Positions 33,581-38,945 of a stretch of DNA of 38,945 bases are shown one piece after another. Origin of the DNA: an uncultured Lachnospiraceae bacterium (GTDB lineage: Bacteria; Bacillota; Clostridia; Lachnospirales; Lachnospiraceae); assembly GCA_947629585.1 (NCBI GenBank), contig CANREH010000018.1:1-38945 (forward strand), given 5' to 3'. The translations under genes and the position numbers were made by a program. The notes under the pieces were generated by a model, which searched no databases, was not told the origin of the DNA, and saw only the letters and a program-made list of their open reading frames with translations. How positions within the stretch are numbered: position 1 is the stretch's first letter; each line of letters opens with the position of its first letter.

Positions 33581-34626
33581 GCCGTCATTCCTCCCTTTGC
33601 AAGTTCTCCCTGCACATAATCCGTAGTAAGAATCTTCTCTACCACGCCGTCCACATCCAAACGGTTTGTGTTATGGCTGGTGTATGCCTCGTCCGCCATC
33701 GTATGTACCTGCCCCTTGATAAAATACTTATCATAGTTTAAATCCCTGCTGTCCGCCGCGATTCTGAAATATTTCCCCATATCCTCGCTGCGCAGACGCT
33801 CCTCGCGGGTCATCAGTGTCTCATACAGCTTCTCCCCATGCCGCGTCCCGATAACCTTCACTTCCGTCTCACCGAAGATTTTCTGCACTGCTGTCGCCAG
33901 ATCACCAATCGTAGATGCGTCCGCCTTCTGAATGAACAGATCTCCAGGCTGGGCATGCTCCATAGCAAAACGAACCAATTCCACTGCTTCATTCAGATTC
34001 ATAAGAAAACGTGTCATGTTGGGATCCGTGATTGTTATAGGCCGACCGGATTTGATCTGGTCTATAAACAAAGGGATTACAGAACCACGGCTGCACATGA
34101 CATTCCCGTACCGAGTGCAACAAATCACAGTCCCGCCTCTCTCAGCCGCTACCCTAGCATTGGCCGATATGACATGTTCCATCATCGCCTTGGAAATACC
34201 CATAGCATTGATCGGATATGCCGCTTTGTCTGTGGAAAGGCAGACCACCCGCTTCACGCCGCAGTCGATAGCGGCGTGGAGCATGTTGTTGGTACCCTCC
34301 ACGTTCGTGCGAACCGCTTCCATCGGGAAGAACTCGCAGCTGGGCACCTGCTTTAAGGCGGCAGCATGGAAGATATAATCGACTCCTGGCATGGCGTCAT
34401 AGAGGGACTGGATGTTCCTGACATCCCCCACATAAAACTTCACTTTATTGGCATAATCCGGATACTGGGCCTGCAACTCATGCCTCATATCATCCTGCTT
34501 CTTCTCGTCCCGGGAGAAGATGCGGATCTGACCAATATCTGTAGTCAAAAAATGCTTCAGCACTGTATGGCCGAAGCTTCCCGTTCCCCCTGTGATCATT
34601 AGTGTCTTATTCTCAAATACTGACAT
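33577..34626 (-). CDS. fnlA: UDP-GlcNAc 4,6-dehydratase/5-epimerase
   Basis: 349 residues of the FlaA1/CapE/FnlA family. The cofactor loop is MITGGTGSFGHTVLKHFL. The line RIFSRDEKKQDDMRHEL and the segment FHAAALKQVPSCEFFPMEA are very characteristic. In place of the usual catalytic Tyr the sequence has Met in NAMGISKAMMEHV (M-x3-K), as in CapE and FlaA1. It converts UDP-GlcNAc to the 4-keto-6-deoxy-L sugar that the next two enzymes reduce and epimerise. Its start overlaps the upstream glycosyltransferase by 14 bases. Confidence 0.92.
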   Translation of the reverse strand: MSVFENKTLMITGGTGSFGHTVLKHFLTTDIGQIRIFSRDEKKQDDMRHELQAQYPDYANKVKFYVGDVRNIQSLYDAMPGVDYIFHAAALKQVPSCEFFPMEAVRTNVEGTNNMLHAAIDCGVKRVVCLSTDKAAYPINAMGISKAMMEHVISANARVAAERGGTVICCTRYGNVMCSRGSVIPLFIDQIKSGRPITITDPNMTRFLMNLNEAVELVRFAMEHAQPGDLFIQKADASTIGDLATAVQKIFGETEVKVIGTRHGEKLYETLMTREERLRSEDMGKYFRIAADSRDLNYDKYFIKGQVHTMADEAYTSHNTNRLDVDGVVEKILTTDYVQGELAKGGMTA

Positions 34627-35824
34627 AGCCTTTCTCTCCTGTCATTTCCACAAATTTATCTTCCAGACGTTTCATAAAGATATCTTTCCTGAAATTATCC
34701 ATGAAATATCTGCGTCCTGCCTGTCCGCATCCTTTATATTTTACAGAATTTGTAATGAAGCCTTTCATAGCCACAGCCATACCTTTTATGTCGTTTGCCG
34801 CCACGCATATCCCACACCCGGATTCTTCTATCACCTTCCGGGCAGAGCCGTCTATCATTCCGATGACTGGTTTCCCCGCGGCCATATATCCCTGGACCTT
34901 TGATGGAAGCGTATGCCCGATCGCGTTATCGGCCATGAGGGACACCAGGCACACATCTGCCAGACGGTAGAACTCCGGCATCTCTTCCACTGGGCGCCTG
35001 CCATAAGTTTTTACGATATCCTCAAGTTTCTTCTCTTGAATCACTGACCTCAACTTATCCAGGCAGGAACCATCCCCCACAAAATGCACCCGAAATCCTG
35101 GAACATCCCGAATCATCTCAACCGCTGATATGAGCGCCGGGAGGTTCTGCGCATACCCCAGATTCCCCATAAACACGAAATCCACCGTATCATCCGCAGG
35201 CGTGAAATCCTCTTTCAGATACGACTCATCCGCAAACGCCGGCAGATATTCCAGTCTGTCACGATCCAGCCCATGGGTCTGTGCCAGATAATCCACAAAA
35301 CTTGATGACTGACAAAACACCCTGTCCGCCGATGCATATACATACCTGCTGACCCGTTTCATGATCCGGAACAGCAGGTTCTTCTCGCTTTTTATGTACA
35401 CCTTCAGAGACTCCGGCCACTGATCACAGCAATACAGAAGCACTGGAACCTTGTGCTTCTTTGCATACTTTAAGCCAGGCAGCGCCATAAGGATAGGTGA
35501 GAGCTGGTAAATGAAGACCAGATCATAATCCTCCTTCAGCTTTCCGGCTTTATGTAGTGATGACAGCGTAAAGCTCATGTAATTGGCTGCCAGCCAGAAA
35601 ATGCCCTTCCTTCGTCCAATCTCAAAACATCTGAGAACATGGACGCCATTGATCCATTCGTCACGATGTCCTTTTTTATATTCCTCCGGCACGATTCCAA
35701 GAGGATAATTCGGCAGTCCCGCCAGCACAGTGACTTCGATCCCATCCGCCGCCAGCTGTTCCGCGATGGGCGTGATCTGAAAATTCTCCGGATAATAATG
35801 CTGGCATACGATCAGAACCCTCAT
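34613..35824 (-). CDS. Glycosyltransferase GT4, WbuB/WcaI-like
   Basis: 403 residues, GT-B fold. The N-terminal strand is VLIVCQHYYPENFQ; VTVLAGLPNYP, LYCCDQWPESL, FVFMGNLGYAQNLPALISAV and VCLVSLMADNAIGHTLPSKV follow. This is the WbuB/WcaI group, which in E. coli O26 is associated with L-fucosamine transfer and commonly follows fnl genes. Here the three genes downstream make an L-sugar of that class, so the likely donor is UDP-L-QuiNAc or UDP-L-FucNAc. The acceptor is probably the lipid-linked first sugar. It starts about 60 bases downstream of the intrinsic terminator at 35885-35918. Confidence 0.85.
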   Translation of the reverse strand: MRVLIVCQHYYPENFQITPIAEQLAADGIEVTVLAGLPNYPLGIVPEEYKKGHRDEWINGVHVLRCFEIGRRKGIFWLAANYMSFTLSSLHKAGKLKEDYDLVFIYQLSPILMALPGLKYAKKHKVPVLLYCCDQWPESLKVYIKSEKNLLFRIMKRVSRYVYASADRVFCQSSSFVDYLAQTHGLDRDRLEYLPAFADESYLKEDFTPADDTVDFVFMGNLGYAQNLPALISAVEMIRDVPGFRVHFVGDGSCLDKLRSVIQEKKLEDIVKTYGRRPVEEMPEFYRLADVCLVSLMADNAIGHTLPSKVQGYMAAGKPVIGMIDGSARKVIEESGCGICVAANDIKGMAVAMKGFITNSVKYKGCGQAGRRYFMDNFRKDIFMKRLEDKFVEMTGEKGYVSI

Positions 35825-35884
35825 CTCTATCTTTGTCCAAAACCTTTCTCTACAACAGTTTTGCTTCCACTAATTGCAAAAACT

Positions 35885-35918
35885 CCCCGGCCGGATACAT
35901 TTAAGTATCCGGCCGGGG
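35885..35918 (-). terminator. Strong intrinsic terminator after the Phd-like gene
   Basis: A perfect 14-bp stem (CCCCGGCCGGATAC with GTATCCGGCCGGGG) and a 6-base loop, followed on the minus strand by AGTTTTTGCA. It lies about 107 bases downstream of the Phd-like stop and 61 bases upstream of the WbuB-like start. It would end the phd transcript. For EPS genes to its left to be expressed there must be a promoter in the 60-base gap or an antitermination mechanism. Confidence 0.9.
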
Positions 35919-36024
35919 AATCCCAGTCTCAGCTATATTAATTCATGCACTTTTAATATCTTACACTCTATTTAATCTTCTGGGTTCATCTGCAATCGGG
36001 TACAAGATCACCAGCTCCGTCATA

Positions 36025-36411
36025 TTAAAGTAATTCACGTCCGACAGGCTCACCCCATTCAAACTCCTCATACGGTCCCAGTTTTCCGCCAAAATCTCCC
36101 GCCCGCTCCTCCAGACTGCGATGTCGTCTCAAATGTGCTGCATTTCCCTCTCCTAATTCCATATCTATCATCTTTTCTAACTCACTCATCGATATCCCAC
36201 CTTCTTTATCCGCGTTTTTCACCGCATTCTTCAGTTTTATAAACAACTGGTATGCCGCTCGGTATTGGTCTAACCTGTCGACTTCTTCCATCGTAAGTAT
36301 ACCATACTCACCATGACCGTTTCTCGTCAGATATACTCGGTGGTACATATCTACTTCCTTTAGTACTTCAGAATAATTTCTCAGATCGGATATCGGTTTT
36401 ATATTCGGCAT
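36025..36411 (-). CDS. Phd/YefM-like antitoxin, no toxin adjacent
   Basis: 128 residues. The N-terminal half has the Phd/YefM pattern: an IKPISDLRNYSEVLKEVDMY helix-strand, then RVYLTRNGHGEYGILTMEEV and DRLDQYRAAYQL. The C-terminal half (ISMSELEKMIDMELGE and onwards) is longer than in typical YefM (about 85 residues) and could be the toxin-binding part. No toxin gene is adjacent on either side. Its own promoter with palindromes and its own terminator make it an independent unit within the EPS locus. Alternatively it is a regulator that has lost its partner. Confidence 0.75.
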   Translation of the reverse strand: MPNIKPISDLRNYSEVLKEVDMYHRVYLTRNGHGEYGILTMEEVDRLDQYRAAYQLFIKLKNAVKNADKEGGISMSELEKMIDMELGEGNAAHLRRHRSLEERAGDFGGKLGPYEEFEWGEPVGRELL

Positions 36412-36432
36412 TTATATCACTCCTTTGCCTCT

Positions 36433-36461
36433 ATCATACACGATATCGGTTGCAAATGCAA
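36433..36461 (-). promoter_or_regulatory. Promoter of the Phd-like gene
   Basis: On the minus strand TTGCAT (36456-36461) and TATGAT (36433-36438) are spaced by exactly 17 bases, a good vegetative promoter. The -10 box is about 20 bases before the ATG at 36411, with GGAG in between as the ribosome site. The -35 box overlaps the palindrome at 36449-36462. Confidence 0.78.
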
Positions 36462-36479
36462 CTATATTCGCATGCGAAT
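36449..36479. promoter_or_regulatory. Two palindromes, likely operator
   Basis: Two 14-bp palindromes lie next to each other: GTTGCAAATGCAAC (36449-36462, over the -35 box) and ATTCGCATGCGAAT (36466-36479). Both contain a TGC/GCA core. They look like binding sites for a dimeric repressor, most simply the Phd-like protein itself, as in autoregulated TA systems. Confidence 0.65.
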
Positions 36480-36538
36480 TTGCACGCAATAGTTCTGATT
36501 TCGGCTTAAATCTGCACTCTCCATGCATCCCACTTATT

Positions 36539-37984
36539 CTACGGCGCTGCATCTCTCGCCGCACTCTCCTGCGCCATCGCCGCGCTCACCTCATTCTCAA
36601 ACCCTTCCGTGCTCTCCTTCATGAACAGCACCTTGATCGTCTGCAAAATGATCTCCACATCCAGCAGCACCGAATAATTCTGTATATACATCAGATCCAA
36701 TTTCAGCTTGTCATACGCCGTCGTATTATATTTCCCATACACCTGAGCATAACCGGTCAGTCCGCCCTTCACCTTCATCCGATACGGAAACTCCGGGATC
36801 TCCCTCGTATACAGCTCCACATGCTCCACCCGTTCCGGCCGCGGCCCCACGATGCTCATGTCGCCCTTAAGGATATTCAGAATCTGCGGCAGCTCGTCGA
36901 TCCGCGTGGCGCGGATAATCCGACCCACCGGCGTGATCCGCGGGTCGCGTTCCGTCGCCGGGATTGAGTATCCTTCCTTCTCCGCGTCCACGATCATGCT
37001 GCGGAATTTGCAGATGGAGAAAATCTTTCCGTCCTTCGTGCAGCGATTCTGCCGGAAGAATACCGGTCCGCCGTCATATCCCTTGATCGCGACGGCTGTT
37101 ATTATTAACACTGGCGACAGGATAATAAGTGCCGCCAGTGACAGCACGATATCCATCAACCGCTTCACGAACCTCTGATCGAAGGTCAGGCCCACATTTC
37201 TTGACAACAATAGCGGTGTATCGAACAGATGCAGTTTTTCCGCGCTGCGGAGCAGAATATCAGAGATCTTCGGCGTCGTATAGGTACGCACCGATTTTCC
37301 ATAACAGTACTTTAAGAGGACGTTTCTTACATGAGAAGGAATGTCGCAGATTACCACTCCCTCGTACAGCTCGATCTTTCGTTCAATTTCTGCAAGTTCC
37401 TCCTGGGTTTCTGCAGTTTCGCTGTTCCAGTCCTTATCCGCGCTGATATGTACCGCTTCGCACACCACGAACCGATCATTCCTGGTATTCATTTTCCCCA
37501 TCAGACTTGCTACCGGATGCTCCCCATATATTAAAAGAACCCGTCTGGGCGGGTAGAGAATCCGATATAATCTTGTACTAATCGTACTCCAGATGCTGAT
37601 GACTACAAACTGCGCTGCCGTCATCGCCAACAGCGGCCCCACATTCTGAAAATGTTTTGTCAGCAGCGTGATCTGCAGGTAGATCATAAAGTTGGCGCAC
37701 AGGCCGGCCAGCGTCTGCGAATAGATCATATTTCTTGTTCTTAAATAGCCGACCCGCCAACCGCCATAGATGATATTGAAAATAACCAGCAGAAGACCGT
37801 ACATCGCAACCATCAGCCAGTGACCGGTACGGTTGTAGGGGACTTCCATATGCTGGTTATAATAGTTCACCCATACATACCCGTAAGCAACCATTTCCAA
37901 TGACAGGATGACCACGCCAATTAAGAATTTAACGATACGTTTATATTGCTCATACCGATTTTGCTTCTTACAGACAGCGCTCAT
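36539..37984 (-). CDS. Polyprenyl glycosylphosphotransferase (sugar transferase)
   Basis: 481 residues. Four hydrophobic segments (about 16-36, 49-71, 87-110, 118-140) are followed by a nucleotide-binding-like domain, a fifth hydrophobic segment (LAALIILSPVLIITAVAIKG) and the conserved catalytic domain: GGPVFFRQNRCTKDGKIFSI, KFRSM, RIDELPQILNILKGDMSIVG then PRPE, and GLTGYAQVYGKYN. This PF02397-type enzyme starts the repeat unit by transferring a sugar phosphate to undecaprenyl phosphate. The first codon overlaps the preceding gene (ATGA, 37981-37984), so it is probably translationally coupled to it. A short Ala-rich tail ends the protein. Confidence 0.93.
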   Translation of the reverse strand: MSAVCKKQNRYEQYKRIVKFLIGVVILSLEMVAYGYVWVNYYNQHMEVPYNRTGHWLMVAMYGLLLVIFNIIYGGWRVGYLRTRNMIYSQTLAGLCANFMIYLQITLLTKHFQNVGPLLAMTAAQFVVISIWSTISTRLYRILYPPRRVLLIYGEHPVASLMGKMNTRNDRFVVCEAVHISADKDWNSETAETQEELAEIERKIELYEGVVICDIPSHVRNVLLKYCYGKSVRTYTTPKISDILLRSAEKLHLFDTPLLLSRNVGLTFDQRFVKRLMDIVLSLAALIILSPVLIITAVAIKGYDGGPVFFRQNRCTKDGKIFSICKFRSMIVDAEKEGYSIPATERDPRITPVGRIIRATRIDELPQILNILKGDMSIVGPRPERVEHVELYTREIPEFPYRMKVKGGLTGYAQVYGKYNTTAYDKLKLDLMYIQNYSVLLDVEIILQTIKVLFMKESTEGFENEVSAAMAQESAARDAAP

Positions 37985-38945
37985 GCGGCCACCTCCATTC
38001 GATAGCCTCCATGGAGCATGACCGCATATGGTGCCGCCAGAGTTCCAGTTGTATCTCTATCCTCTGTTATCTTCTGCTTCCAATACCCCCCCGAAACTCC
38101 CACGGGGGTTTTATTTGTCATATCAGGAAGCCTCTCCGGCTCCTTCGTCGCCGTTGTCTGCCCCACGGCAATCCCTTCCGTGCTCTCCGGCATGAACAAT
38201 ATCTTCACCGTCGTAAACATGATCCTCAGATCCTCCACGATACTCGGATGCGCCAGATACATCAGATCCATCTGCAGCTTGTCATACGGTTCCGTATTGT
38301 ACTTCCCATAGACCTGCGCATACCCGGTCAGCCCTGCCTTCCCCTTTAACCGCAGCGCGAACTCTGGCAACTCCTCCATGTACTGCTTTGCGATCTCCGG
38401 CCGCTCCGGCCTCGGACCAACGATCGTCATTGAGCCGCCCAGGATATTAAAAAGCTGTGGAAGTTCGTCAATCCTGCATTTGCGGATGATCCGCCCCACC
38501 GGCGTGATCCGGTCGTCGTTATCCCCGGCGGATAGCCGGGCGACGCCGTCCTTTTCCGCGTCCTCGCGCATCGAACGGAACTTCATCACATAGAACTCCT
38601 GTCCGTTCTTCGTCAGGCGCTTCTGCTTATAGAATACCGGCCCGCCGTCCGTGGCTTTGATAGCAACCGCTGTAATCACCATGAATGGCGACGCAACAAC
38701 GAGTGCGCATCCCGCGATCACAATGTCCAGCGCCCTTTTCACAATCAAATATTCTGCCGGCGGGTTCTGCCATTCTACGTTCAGGATCGGCAGATGCAGC
38801 ATATGTATCTGCTTTGCGCCGCTCATGATCGTGTCGCCGATTCTCGGTATCACATAGATTTCGATGCCTTCCTGAATACACTGCTTCAGGATAATATTTC
38901 TTTCATGGCTGTGGATGCCGCTGAGAAAAACAACTTCAATCCCCT
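37981..38945 (-). CDS. Polyprenyl glycosylphosphotransferase, 5' end off the window
   Basis: A second sugar transferase of the same family. The frame stays open to the right edge: upstream of a possible GTG at 38853 it reads GIEVVFLSGIHSHERNIILK then QCIQEGIEIYV, so the N-terminal membrane domain lies outside. Visible: VKRALDIVIAGCALVVASPF (membrane segment), GGPVFYKQKRLTKNGQEFYV, MKFRSM, RIDELPQLFNILGGSMTIVG and GLTGYAQVYGKYN. It is a close paralogue of the next gene. Its C-terminus carries a G7 run (38086-38092) and about 29 further residues that run into the next start codon. Other tract lengths would end it 60-90 bases earlier. Confidence 0.92.
   Translation of the reverse strand, partial: GIEVVFLSGIHSHERNIILKQCIQEGIEIYVIPRIGDTIMSGAKQIHMLHLPILNVEWQNPPAEYLIVKRALDIVIAGCALVVASPFMVITAVAIKATDGGPVFYKQKRLTKNGQEFYVMKFRSMREDAEKDGVARLSAGDNDDRITPVGRIIRKCRIDELPQLFNILGGSMTIVGPRPERPEIAKQYMEELPEFALRLKGKAGLTGYAQVYGKYNTEPYDKLQMDLMYLAHPSIVEDLRIMFTTVKILFMPESTEGIAVGQTTATKEPERLPDMTNKTPVGVSGGYWKQKITEDRDTTGTLAAPYAVMLHGGYRMEVAA
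38086..38092 (-). repeat. Poly-G tract (G7) in sugar transferase tail
   Basis: Seven G on the coding strand followed by TATTGG, after the conserved catalytic domain. G7 gives the long tail that overlaps the next gene. G6 ends in GIGSRR and G8 in VLEAEDNRG. Confidence 0.88.

Noticed and set aside
1-38945. CRISPR arrays, tRNA or rRNA genes, transposase genes
   Set aside because: No regularly spaced repeats, tRNA-like cloverleaf, rRNA segment or transposase motif was found when reading the window.

Overview
The window is one large capsular or exopolysaccharide (EPS) locus with every gene on the minus strand, so transcription runs from the right edge to the left edge. The Shine-Dalgarno style (AGGAGG-like), TagF/LicD-type decorations, an EpsG-type polymerase, the fnlA-family genes and the toxin-antitoxin units suggest a gut-type Bacillota, probably Lachnospiraceae (moderate confidence; no rRNA or housekeeping marker is present). 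The outer parts (about 1-12.8 kb and 31.6-38.9 kb) look clearly GC-richer than the middle (about 13-31.5 kb), the usual mosaic of a conserved frame around an exchanged core.

Layout in order of transcription: two tandem membrane sugar-phosphate transferases (the first is cut by the right edge); a stand-alone Phd-like gene with its own promoter and terminator; a WbuB-like glycosyltransferase; FnlA, an RmlD-like reductase and a UDP-sugar 2-epimerase (UDP-L-QuiNAc or UDP-L-FucNAc); a frameshifted O-acyltransferase; a TagF-like polymerase; an EpsG-type polysaccharide polymerase; a LicC-PLP enzyme fusion; two GT2 transferases; LicD; a TagD-like cytidylyltransferase; a HisC-like PLP enzyme; an asparagine-synthase-like ligase; a PHP phosphatase; a GT4 transferase; a frameshifted WavE-like gene; a fucosyltransferase-like gene flanked by decayed paralogues; the Wzx flippase; Gmd; a toxin-antitoxin unit with a consensus promoter; a ColD-like 3-dehydratase, a ColC/Fcl-like reductase and a second Gmd; an acetaldehyde dehydrogenase, a 4-hydroxy-2-oxovalerate aldolase and a ThDP E1-like alpha/beta pair; an SDR, two aldo-keto reductases and an NAD epimerase; and finally the 5' end of manC at the left edge.

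Two observations stand out. (1) Six runs of seven or eight G on the coding strand lie in genes or at gene ends of this one locus, and no such run of C on the coding strand was seen. One breaks an acyltransferase, one breaks the WavE-like gene, one removes the C-terminus of a GT2, one sits where an SDR and an aldo-keto reductase would fuse if one G were added, one lies just after the start of a second aldo-keto reductase, and one controls the tail of a sugar transferase that overlaps the next gene. Five of the six are followed by TA. This looks like a multi-switch slipped-strand phase-variation system acting on capsule structure. (2) The left third encodes what looks like a complete route to an unusual C4-branched sugar. 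Gmd and a His-for-Lys 3-dehydratase would give GDP-4-keto-3,6-dideoxyhexose. The acetaldehyde dehydrogenase and aldolase would give 4-hydroxy-2-oxovalerate. An E1 pair without E2/E3 could then decarboxylate this and add a four-carbon chain at C4, with reductases to finish, giving a ten-carbon sugar of the erwiniose type.
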